In this document: in pieces, positions 1 through 6,015 of the stretch
Numbering within the stretch: the first letter of the stretch is position 1
How the letters are laid out: each line of letters begins with the position of its first letter
Assembly: GCA_015487825.1 (NCBI GenBank)
Contig: WFOZ01000523.1
Span: 1-9,857, forward strand
Reading direction: 5' to 3'
Length of the DNA: 9,857 nt
Source: Planctomycetaceae bacterium
Lineage (GTDB): Bacteria; Planctomycetota; Planctomycetia; Planctomycetales; Planctomycetaceae
The notes under the pieces: model-generated
The model's database searches: none
The model's input: the letters and a program-made list of their open reading frames with translations, nothing else
Told to the model about the DNA's origin: nothing
Translations under genes and position numbers: made by a program

Positions 1-7
1 AATTCAT
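1..7 (-). CDS. Start of a gene translationally coupled to padR (runs off left edge)
   Basis: An ATG at 7-5 on the minus strand overlaps the padR stop codon as ATGA. A purine-rich ribosome binding site, AAGGGGGA on the minus strand (bases 13-20), ends five bases before it, inside the padR coding region. Only the first two codons are visible, so the product cannot be read. Genes coupled behind padR in this way often encode small membrane proteins or transporter parts that share the regulator's promoter; that identity is inference from the family habit only. Confidence 0.5.
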
Positions 8-366
8 GCCAATCCCCCTTCCAATTGAGACGCATCAGGCAGGATACCCAGATTTTGCATTGCGGTTGCAACGGCCTGCCACTGGGCGGTATCGCGGGCC
101 AAACGCTTTTTCCCTTTTGCGGTCAGCGAATAATATTTTCGTTTGCGGCCGCTCTCCGCTTCCTGCCAGCGGGGCTTGATCAGCTTCTGGGCTTCCAGAT
201 TATAGAGCATCGGATAAAGCGTCGATTGCCCCATGTTGAGCACGCCATCGGTTCGCTGCGATAACGCTTCGATAAGTTCGTAACCGTACTTTTCCCCGCC
301 TTCCAGCAACTTCAAAACAGCCACCGGACCAGCCCCACGCATCAGTTCACGCTCTGCTCGCATCAT
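4..366 (-). CDS. PadR-family transcriptional regulator
   Basis: This 120-residue protein is a short PadR regulator: an N-terminal winged helix followed by a short C-terminal helix used for dimerisation. The canonical block is intact: KYGYELIEAL near residue 26, the recognition segment GQSTLYPMLYNLE near residues 46-58, and the wing RKRKYYSLTAKGKKRL near residues 74-89. The reading frame can be extended to a TTG at 381, but the ATG at 366 is chosen because AGAGGA lies five bases before it, while the TTG has no such site. PadR proteins usually repress their own promoter and the neighbouring gene until a ligand or stress signal releases them. A perfect dyad covers the padR promoter, which fits autoregulation. 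The stop codon overlaps the start of the next gene (ATGA), so the two are probably co-translated. The effector is unknown. Confidence 0.93.
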   Translation of the reverse strand: MMRAERELMRGAGPVAVLKLLEGGEKYGYELIEALSQRTDGVLNMGQSTLYPMLYNLEAQKLIKPRWQEAESGRKRKYYSLTAKGKKRLARDTAQWQAVATAMQNLGILPDASQLEGGLA

Positions 367-407
367 GAATCCTCTCGACAAATTTCATTGTTCGATGACG
401 ATGAATC

Positions 408-434
408 TACATACTATGTGTGGCATAGTATGTA
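408..434. promoter_or_regulatory. Perfect 11-bp dyad, likely PadR operator
   Basis: TACATACTATG (408-418) and CATAGTATGTA (424-434) are perfect inverted repeats around a 5-base spacer. The dyad lies between the -35 and -10 boxes of the padR promoter and covers the -10 box. PadR family operators are usually two-fold symmetric sites overlapping their own promoter, with an ATGT/ACAT-like core as seen at the outer ends here. Bound repressor would block RNA polymerase. The assignment to PadR rests on position and symmetry. Confidence 0.72.
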
Positions 435-440
435 AGTCAA
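411..440 (-). promoter_or_regulatory. padR promoter
   Basis: On the minus strand, a -35 box TTGACT (435-440, five of six consensus bases) is followed after 18 bases by a -10 box TAGTAT (411-416, four of six). The predicted transcript would start near 404 and give a leader of about 38 bases before the ATG at 366. The spacer and -10 box are occupied by the perfect dyad listed separately. This is a consensus match with good geometry, not a mapped start. Confidence 0.6.
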
Positions 441-483
441 GGGAAACTTCCGAATTGGCAGGAACTTCATGCCGAGTAAGAGA

Positions 484-933
484 CTATTTGTCGTTATGGA
501 AACTTGCCAATGTTCTGAGCAGTCCGACAAGTCTGGGATCTCTGGCAAAATCGAACACCGGATTTTTTGCATCAATGGCATGGAATTCAGCGGGGACCTG
601 TTTGGCCAGCTCTTCGGGAGATGCCTCAAAATCGATTACAACATGCTGTTTAACCAATTTGTAGTCGAGTGATTTTTCGTACCACTTTCCGGCAATGGGA
701 ACCGATTCGAGATCTTCCCAGCTTCGCGGCCAGGCTCCCTGATGTGTCTTGACGTAATCTTCTGTGACTGAAAACATTACTCGCACTGCGTAATTTTGAG
801 CATCTACCCCGTTATGCCAACGGTAAAGAGAAGCAGCGACACTTAGCAGAACTGCCAGGATCAGGCAGATTGTCAAAATCACTTTTCTGCGGTAATTCGT
901 CCGTTCATCAGGGCCTGGGCCAATATGTGACAT
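484..933 (-). CDS. Hypothetical single-pass membrane protein
   Basis: The product is 149 residues with no recognised family. A short charged N-terminus (residues 1-17, ending YRRK) is followed by one hydrophobic segment at about residues 18-37 and a soluble C-terminal part of about 110 residues. This is the pattern of a type II anchored protein or an uncleaved signal. The soluble part has short regular stretches such as GAWPRSWEDLE and DFARDPRLVGLLRTL but no catalytic signature. The frame extends to a TTG at 945, but the ATG at 933 is chosen because a GAGAG stretch lies just upstream of it and nothing suitable precedes the TTG. It points the same way as padR, separated by the padR promoter, so it is probably its own unit. 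The function is unknown. Confidence 0.7.
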   Translation of the reverse strand: MSHIGPGPDERTNYRRKVILTICLILAVLLSVAASLYRWHNGVDAQNYAVRVMFSVTEDYVKTHQGAWPRSWEDLESVPIAGKWYEKSLDYKLVKQHVVIDFEASPEELAKQVPAEFHAIDAKNPVFDFARDPRLVGLLRTLASFHNDK

Positions 934-1272
934 TAACTCTCTCAATTGAAATTTTCGAATACTCGAATCAAAACGCGGCTACCTGATAATTATTGATGGC
1001 TAGAAACCGGGATCGTTCTGGAACAGCTTACAGGCAGCTTATCAAGTCGGCGAGCAATTGCCAAATCCTGCTCACTCATTTCGGATTCATCCGGCTAAAG
1101 CGTGCTTTTGAAGAGAGCGGGGTATTGAAAAAAGCCACGGAGATCCCAGCACGGTATAGCCGCAACTTAATTTTTTTTCATCATCAATCCCCAAAGTTCA
1201 CGAAGAAAAGATTCGAAACATGGAGTGAAACAGTCTCTTTTCTCGCTGTGGGCTCTTTGGCTCATTTTTATC
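934..1272. other. Gene-free interval before MITE copy 1
   Basis: No convincing gene is present in these 339 bases. The plus-strand frame open from 993 has no ribosome binding site, no recognisable domain, and continues into the transposable element. The interval contains a run of eight T (1171-1178) without a strong hairpin in front of it. The first bases after 933 must hold the promoter of the minus-strand membrane protein, but I see no convincing box pair. I find no tRNA or other structured RNA signature. Confidence 0.5.
1265..1272. repeat. Target-site duplication, left of MITE copy 1
   Basis: TTTTTATC here is repeated exactly at 1415-1422 on the other side of the element. The sequence differs from the duplication flanking copy 2, as expected for independent insertions. 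Confidence 0.88.
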
Positions 1273-1414
1273 GTAACTATTCAGCGTTGGCGTAGGGCCC
1301 GCTATTGCGGACCACGATGGGAAGTGGATCCTCCTATTTCTGCGGTGGTCCGCAATAGCGGACCCTACAAACAACCTGAATTTCTGCAATAATCAAATAT
1401 CGCTGAATAGTTAC
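1273..1414 (-). mobile_element. 142-bp MITE, copy 1 (IS66-like ends)
   Basis: The ends are perfect 13-bp inverted repeats, GTAACTATTCAGC at 1273-1285 and its complement at 1402-1414. The element is flanked by a perfect 8-bp direct repeat, TTTTTATC, at 1265-1272 and 1415-1422. It is too short to encode a transposase. It matches the element at 8339-8480 in reverse orientation over its full length, with nine substitutions and no gaps by my alignment. Inside, segments 1292-1315 and 1345-1368 are 24-bp inverted copies of each other (one G-T wobble), and the right one folds by itself as GGTCCGC-AATA-GCGGACC. To my knowledge IS66-family elements begin with GTAA and duplicate 8 bp, so an IS66 transposase acting in trans is the likely mobiliser. 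Strand is given to match copy 2. Confidence 0.9.
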
Positions 1415-1422
1415 TTTTTATC
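1415..1422. repeat. Target-site duplication, right of MITE copy 1
   Basis: TTTTTATC, the exact partner of 1265-1272. It lies between the element and the stop codon of the minus-strand zinc-ribbon protein gene, 13 bases from that gene's end. Confidence 0.88.
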
Positions 1423-1435
1423 ATTACCTCTGAGG

Positions 1436-2647
1436 TCAGTTTTCAGGCTTCATTTTTTCATTGGTTGATGAGTCGGCATCTGTTTTGAGTGTTTCTTTCT
1501 TCTGCTGATCCTCCGGTTTTGCTTCATCCTCTTTGGGAGTTGACTGTGGTTCTTTTTCTTCGAGGTTCTTTTCTTCTTTTTTCTCTTTAGAGATCAGTGG
1601 TTCTGAAGGCAGTTCTTTTTGCTTCGGTTTCTCTGATGAAGGAAGAGAAGCTACGAATTTTAATGTTTTCGGGAAAAATTTCTTTTGTCCTGCAATCTCT
1701 ATTTCTCGAATAATAAATCTGGTTGTTCCTTTGGGGAGTGAAAAGTAGAGACGGTCCTGTTTATCCTGCCAGACACAAGGAAATTGCTTGCCCTTAGTTT
1801 CTGCGATCAGGCGAAATCCGAGGCCTCTGACCATTGCAGTAAGAATCATTCGGTCTCGAATTTCGATTAACAAGTGCGAATTTCGCCTCAGCAGTTCTTC
1901 TTTCTCAACCATCTGTTCCAGAAATGAGTTAGTCGCATCAAGAAGCACTTCTTTCCGCAGTTTTTCCAACTCGCTCGAATGTTTTGCGTAAAACTGGCGT
2001 AACGTTTTGTTTTCGAGCAGATCAACCCGGTACAGGTTATTCTCCGGCCCGGGATAAAGGCGAAGCTCCAGCCCTCTCTTCTGAGCCAGGATGGAAGTTT
2101 CCAGCAGTCGGCTGTTGATTTCAATTTTTTTGCCCGGATGTTTGAGCCAGAAAGCTTCAAACAATTCCGGTTGTTGGATTACATTGCGACTTAACAGTGT
2201 GGGCTTGATGGCATCCACCGTAACGATTTGGGTTTTGAGTTCTGCCTGCATTAAAGGTTGAGACAGATAGTAAAATGCTATCGCTCCACATCCCCCGATG
2301 ATCAGGAACAGTAATCCTGTGATCATAAAGGAGTGATTTGATTTCCTGCGTTCAGTCACATTAAGAATTGGGTCTTCACATGTTGGTTTCTCTGGCGGAG
2401 AAGAAAGGGCAGATAATAGTTCGTGAACTGCCTGCTGCTCGGTCGGAGCATTTTCCGCAGGGCTGCTTTCGGCCTGCTGGCTCTCTAATTGAATCTCTTC
2501 TACCGCTTCCTGTTCAGAGCAAGGCGGGGGCTGGATTGTTGGAACGCGTATCTTCTGATTGCAACTCTGGCATGTTCCACTTTGTCCCATGGCAGAACTG
2601 CGAACACGAATTACCGCCTGGCAGTGAGGGCATTGAAATTGAAGCAT
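1436..2647 (-). CDS. Zinc-ribbon, single-TM protein with charged C-terminal tail
   Basis: The 403-residue product begins with a compact zinc ribbon: CPHC at residues 6-9 and CQSC at 26-29, followed by IRVP. An acidic, glutamine-rich linker leads to one hydrophobic segment at about residues 107-128, then a domain of about 210 residues rich in charged helices, and from about residue 345 a low-complexity tail of K, E, P and D. The order suggests a cytoplasmic metal-binding ribbon, a membrane anchor, and a large part on the other side of the membrane. Such N-terminal ribbons are frequent in planctomycete membrane proteins, but I do not recognise the central domain and assign no function. The ATG at 2647 has only a weak GAAG before it. 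MITE copy 1 lies 21 bp past the stop codon. The gene is transcribed divergently from the DUF1573 gene. Confidence 0.85.
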   Translation of the reverse strand: MLQFQCPHCQAVIRVRSSAMGQSGTCQSCNQKIRVPTIQPPPCSEQEAVEEIQLESQQAESSPAENAPTEQQAVHELLSALSSPPEKPTCEDPILNVTERRKSNHSFMITGLLFLIIGGCGAIAFYYLSQPLMQAELKTQIVTVDAIKPTLLSRNVIQQPELFEAFWLKHPGKKIEINSRLLETSILAQKRGLELRLYPGPENNLYRVDLLENKTLRQFYAKHSSELEKLRKEVLLDATNSFLEQMVEKEELLRRNSHLLIEIRDRMILTAMVRGLGFRLIAETKGKQFPCVWQDKQDRLYFSLPKGTTRFIIREIEIAGQKKFFPKTLKFVASLPSSEKPKQKELPSEPLISKEKKEEKNLEEKEPQSTPKEDEAKPEDQQKKETLKTDADSSTNEKMKPEN

Positions 2648-2696
2648 GTCTTCATAGTTTATTGAAAAGGAGGTGGGAAACTGAGGAGCTGTTACT

Positions 2697-2724
2697 ATTC
2701 TACTAACTGTCGATTTCCTGTTAG
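2697..2724 (-). promoter_or_regulatory. Possible promoter of the zinc-ribbon protein gene
   Basis: On the minus strand, CTAACA (2719-2724, four of six -35 bases) is separated by 16 bases from TAGAAT (2697-2702, five of six -10 bases). A transcript would start near 2690, about 43 bases before the ATG at 2647. The match is moderate and unsupported by other evidence. Confidence 0.35.
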
Positions 2725-3382
2725 CTTACGCAGCATTCAAAAGTTTCTATTTAATTCCAAGTGCCGGGGCAAGCCAACTGTGCTGGAGTGATCTTACGAA
2801 AGAGTCATATGTATATGTCATAGCTGGTCGTATGAGGGTAATTTCTTATCTGTTTGTCCAGTTTATCCATGGCTGAAGGTATTTTGGTAGATGTTTTCGA
2901 ATTTTTGTGTTCAATTTCTTTGTTCTCCAGCAAACCAGTGGGAGAGATGTTTCCTTATTTCATGAGAGCTCTGGTTTGCTGCGTCCTGCGAAGGCTGGCC
3001 TGAGAATTATTTTTTTGAAACATACCCCAAAAGCGTTAAGATGGGGGGTAGGCGTAAACTGTATTGTTGTGGGGTCATGTAATCACTCCGGTGGAGGAGG
3101 AATCAATTTGGCGAAGGGCAGAATAGGTTGTAGGTTTGAGGTGTAGGAAGTAAATCGTGTTTTTGCACATGAGGTTACAGTCGCTTTTGAAGAGGAGAGG
3201 GTGTCTTTCATAAAATGTGATTGACGAATTTTCCAAATGGAAATACCCTGTCACTATAACCGGGCCGCTGTGGAGATAACTTCCTGCATTGATGTAGAGA
3301 TCTAACAATTTGGGACGACAGGCATTCAATCTTAACTGCAGATTAAGACGAGCTGTAGTTGAGACATAGCCCTTGAGAGAGC
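2725..3382. other. Long gene-free interval between divergent genes
   Basis: This interval carries no gene I can support. Open frames here on either strand have no good start site and unnatural amino-acid composition. It does contain inverted repeats: 11-bp perfect arms at 2928-2938 and 2971-2981, a short TTTCCA/TGGAAA dyad at 3230-3243, and two overlapping potential hairpins at 3330-3360. It should hold the promoter of the DUF1573 gene, but I could not settle on one: TATAAC at 3255-3260 is a fair -10 box without a good -35 partner. A small RNA gene cannot be excluded. Confidence 0.45.
2928..2981. repeat. Inverted repeat, 11-bp perfect arms
   Basis: CAGCAAACCAG (2928-2938) and CTGGTTTGCTG (2971-2981) are exact complements separated by 32 bases. 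In RNA this would be a stem with a large loop. No T-run follows directly, so it is not a simple terminator; a run of seven T begins about 28 bases later. Confidence 0.6.
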
Positions 3383-3387
3383 GAGGA
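3383..3387 (+). promoter_or_regulatory. Ribosome binding site of the DUF1573 gene
   Basis: GAGGA lies five bases before the ATG at 3393. It fixes that start, which also yields a complete signal peptide. It is one of the better ribosome binding sites in the window. Confidence 0.7.
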
Positions 3388-3392
3388 ATCTG

Positions 3393-4403
3393 ATGAGGAT
3401 ACAGCGAGCAGGTTTAGCTGCGATTGCGGCATTGTTAATGTTCAATACGGGGGCTCAGGCAGCCAGCCAAAGCACAGAGTGGGCCTTGAAGATGTTTGAG
3501 GAAAAATCCCACGATTTTGGGGTGGTCGCTCGCGGCAGCGATGTTCGGCACCGTATAAAAATTACCAACATTTATAAAGAGACTGTTCAGATTGCTGATG
3601 TGAAAACTTCCTGCGGCTGTACAGCGGCAAAGCCTTCCAAGTACACACTGAAATCTCTGGAATCTGCCTATGTCGAAATCGTGATGAATACGGTGAAATT
3701 TACGCGGAAGAAAGAATCTTCAGTTATTATCAGATTCAGTTCTCCTCAACATGCTGAAGTTCGCATTCCAATCGCAGCTTACATTCGTACTGACGTTGTA
3801 ACGGATCCCGGTTCGGTCAATTTTGGTTCGGTTGATCAGGGGGCAGGTGGAGTAAGAACAATTACTGTTTCTTATGCAGGTCGTGCGGACTGGCATTTGC
3901 GTGGCGTGGAAAATCTTCCTGAATACCTTAAAGCAGAAGTTGCAGAACAGTACCGTTCCGGAAATTCTGTAAGATACAGTCTGAAAGTAACTCTCGATAA
4001 GAATGCAGCTGTTGGACCGTTTCGCAGTCAGATGAATCTGATCACCGATGACACTTCCAACCCTCGCGTTCCGCTGTTAGTAGAAGGCGAAGTTGTTTCC
4101 GATATCGTTATCAATCCCGGTGTTGTTGCATTCGGCATGCTGAAACCCGGACAGGAAAAGACTGCCAGCGTGGTTATTCGCGGAAAGCGTCCCTTCAAAA
4201 TTACCAAGGTGGAATGCGAAAGCGACCTGCACGCATTCAAAGTACGCATGCCCGAAGATAAGAAAGTTGTGCATATCGTTCCTTTGACAATCACAACTCC
4301 GGATGGATCGGGTACAATTGTGGAAACATTTACCGTTACCATCGATGGTCGGAAAGAACCGGTTACCTTTAAAGCGTTCTGTAAGGTAGTTGCTGGATCG
4401 TAA
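3393..4403 (+). CDS. Secreted DUF1573 domain protein with tandem Ig-like repeats
   Basis: The 336-residue protein opens with a signal peptide: basic MRIQR, a hydrophobic core, and a likely cleavage after AQA at residue 23. The mature part starts with a DUF1573 domain (about residues 36-130), marked by [14 protein letters not shown] and the hallmark TSCGCT at residues 72-77. Two further beta-rich segments of similar type follow, near residues 138-230 (opening VNFGSVDQG) and 235-335 (opening [12 protein letters not shown]), so it reads as three stacked Ig/ASH-like modules. DUF1573 proteins are abundant in planctomycetes and Bacteroidetes and are taken to be envelope or periplasmic proteins; their precise role is unknown. 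The CGC cysteines could bind metal or form a disulfide, which is inference. The gene is monocistronic by appearance: a long upstream gap and a strong terminator 39 bp after the stop. Confidence 0.92.
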   Translation: MRIQRAGLAAIAALLMFNTGAQAASQSTEWALKMFEEKSHDFGVVARGSDVRHRIKITNIYKETVQIADVKTSCGCTAAKPSKYTLKSLESAYVEIVMNTVKFTRKKESSVIIRFSSPQHAEVRIPIAAYIRTDVVTDPGSVNFGSVDQGAGGVRTITVSYAGRADWHLRGVENLPEYLKAEVAEQYRSGNSVRYSLKVTLDKNAAVGPFRSQMNLITDDTSNPRVPLLVEGEVVSDIVINPGVVAFGMLKPGQEKTASVVIRGKRPFKITKVECESDLHAFKVRMPEDKKVVHIVPLTITTPDGSGTIVETFTVTIDGRKEPVTFKAFCKVVAGS

Positions 4404-4442
4404 CTGTTGTTTCAATGGGATGAATGTTCTGTTTGTCGAAGA

Positions 4443-4482
4443 GGCGGATCGGGAATTTCCCGGTCCGCCTTTCGGCGTTTTT
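4443..4482 (+). terminator. Rho-independent terminator after the DUF1573 gene
   Basis: Bases 4443-4469 fold into a 12-bp GC-rich stem (GGCGGA pairing with TCCGCC, then one G-T wobble and five more pairs) with a 3-base loop. A T-rich tract TTT follows at 4470-4472 and TTTTT at 4478-4482. It lies 39 bp past the DUF1573 stop codon and would separate that gene from the GNAT gene downstream. Confidence 0.88.
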
Positions 4483-4652
4483 ATCGCTATGATCTGTATT
4501 TTTACTTTATTCAGTCTGCTCTCTTTAGGCTCATCAAGCTGTTTGAAAATAAAGTTTGACGAGATGGCAATCGTAATTTAGTGTAGCTTTAGCCCTTGGA
4601 AAGTGTTTTTATGTGTAATACATGTTGAAGGCACAATAGCGGGACACTAACC

Positions 4653-4763
4653 ATGAAAAAACGCTTTCGATGTAAGAATGTGGAAAGTGAGCCTGGTAAC
4701 TGCAATGTTCCTGGGGAGTTGCTGTTAGGGGAATTAATCTCGACCAGTGGAATAAAGAAGTGA
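4653..4763 (+). CDS. Possible 36-residue ORF overlapping the GNAT gene
   Basis: An ATG at 4653 opens a 36-codon frame with a basic start (MKKRFRCKN) and two cysteines. Its stop codon overlaps the GTG start of the next gene as GTGA, the arrangement of translationally coupled pairs. No clear ribosome binding site precedes the ATG, there is no recognisable domain or membrane segment, and a frame this short is expected by chance. The exact overlap is the main argument for it; it may be a leader peptide feeding ribosomes to the downstream weak start. It is too short to judge by composition. Confidence 0.33.
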   Translation: MKKRFRCKNVESEPGNCNVPGELLLGELISTSGIKK

Positions 4764-5914
4764 GCAGCCAGGTTAAAGGGAACTCGATCTATGCGACCCG
4801 GGCACTGACTCCGGATGAGTTGGATGCAGAACTGATCGAAAAATGGAGGCAACTCGATCTGGAAACCCAGATTGCAAATCCGTTTCTTTCTCCTGGCTTT
4901 GTTCTTCCCTATCTGGAAAACCAGCACCATTATCAGCAGCCTGTTTTTCTTATCTGCCAATGCCGGCAGGACGGCAGGCTTATTGGTATTGGGTTATTTC
5001 ATCATATTCGTGCAACCAAAAAACTTCCGTTGCCTCATTTGGTTCCCTTTCGATGCGAACACGCCTTACGCCGTGGATTTCTGATTGCTCAAGGAGCAAT
5101 TCCGGAATTTCTCGCTTCCCTGCTCGAATTTATGAATCATCAACAGGACCGCTGGTTTGGAATCGAATTTCCGGAGCTACGTATAGAGCAGCCTTGGGTA
5201 ACGCAGTTGCAGCAGCAGGCGTGTTCCAACGGGATTGGCTGCTCGTTTCGGGTGCAGGCTGTTTTCAATTCACCGGTAGTCGATCTGGTCAACCTGGTTG
5301 AAAATGGACTGGAAGATCGCTGGTCTTCCTCGCGACGAAAAACAATGAGGCGAAATCTCAATCGTCTACACAAACGAGGGCCAGTCGAATTCCGCATGAT
5401 TACAGAAGCAGAGCATATACCTGCTGCTTTAGAACGTTTCCTGGAATTGGAAAATTCCGGCTGGAAAAAAGAACTGGGGACTTCTTTGTTATCACGGGAT
5501 GAGGACAGACATTTTGTACGAAAAATGGTCAGTGATCTGGCTGGGCAGCAGCGTGTTTTTATTTCTGAACTTCGAGTGGGGCGGGATATTGCAGCTTCTG
5601 CGATCAACCTGATTTCCGGTTCAGAAATATTCGCTTTCAAAATTGGTTACAACGAAAAATATGCAGAGGCGAGCCCGGGGTTATTGCACGAAACGCATCT
5701 TGTCAAACATGTTCGCGAACACTTGCCTCTTATTACAAAAATTGATGGTTGTGCGAGAGCAGATTCCTATCTGAATAAGATCTGGCCTGACCGCATTGTT
5801 ATTGGCGAAGGCTTGCTTTCAGTCTCTACGCTGGCCCGGGGAACGGGACAGATTCTTTCCAAGCTGCGACTGTTCAAGAGCTGGGCTTCTCATTTGCTGG
5901 AAAAATGGTCGTAA
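4760..5914 (+). CDS. CelD/BcsL-like GNAT family N-acetyltransferase
   Basis: The 384-residue protein fits the CelD-type (Acetyltransf_6) branch of the GNAT superfamily. Diagnostic stretches are the basic WSSSRRKTMRRNLNRLHKRG (residues 188-207), RFLELENSGWKKELGTSL (226-243), and AASAINL with FAFKIGYNEKY then SPGLLHETH (278-313), which form the acetyl-CoA binding core of the C-terminal half. The N-terminal half is the less conserved GNAT-like portion. Family members are linked to cell-surface polysaccharide or cellulose-associated clusters, but the acceptor substrate here is unknown. The GTG at 4760 is the only usable start in the open frame: upstream the frame runs back to a TAA at 4697 with only a CTG. 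The ribosome binding site is poor (AAGAA directly upstream), so coupling to the overlapping small ORF is plausible. The recombinase gene follows after 101 bp and could share its transcript. Confidence 0.88.
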   Translation: MSSQVKGNSIYATRALTPDELDAELIEKWRQLDLETQIANPFLSPGFVLPYLENQHHYQQPVFLICQCRQDGRLIGIGLFHHIRATKKLPLPHLVPFRCEHALRRGFLIAQGAIPEFLASLLEFMNHQQDRWFGIEFPELRIEQPWVTQLQQQACSNGIGCSFRVQAVFNSPVVDLVNLVENGLEDRWSSSRRKTMRRNLNRLHKRGPVEFRMITEAEHIPAALERFLELENSGWKKELGTSLLSRDEDRHFVRKMVSDLAGQQRVFISELRVGRDIAASAINLISGSEIFAFKIGYNEKYAEASPGLLHETHLVKHVREHLPLITKIDGCARADSYLNKIWPDRIVIGEGLLSVSTLARGTGQILSKLRLFKSWASHLLEKWS

Positions 5915-6015
5915 CAGGCATAACCGTTGCGATCTGCAGACTCCCTGTCGCGAGTGACTCTTTCTGTCGATAACAGGAAGGTGTTAACCGCCCGTCTTAT
6001 TGGTTATGGAATATT

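Noticed and set aside
1160..1178. T8 run as a Rho-independent terminator
   Set aside because: Only a 3-bp stem could form before it, and no gene ends close upstream on that strand.
993..1295. 100-residue plus-strand open frame
   Set aside because: No ribosome binding site, no domain, composition unlike the neighbours, and it reads into the transposable element.
2665..2675. Strong Shine-Dalgarno-like AAAAGGAGGTG on the plus strand
   Set aside because: No start codon lies at a suitable distance, and the local genes run on the minus strand. It is probably a chance purine run in the zinc-ribbon gene leader.
2907..3329. Open frames 2907-3146 plus and 3075-3329 minus in the long gap
   Set aside because: No usable ribosome binding sites, the starts are arbitrary, and the translations have unnatural composition and no domain.
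4028..4415. Open frames antisense to the DUF1573 gene
   Set aside because: They mirror a well-supported secreted protein gene and have no signals of their own.
4678..4728. 16-codon frame resembling a lipoprotein signal with a LGSC box
   Set aside because: It stops one residue after the lipobox Cys, lacks a ribosome binding site, and overlaps the better supported 36-codon frame.
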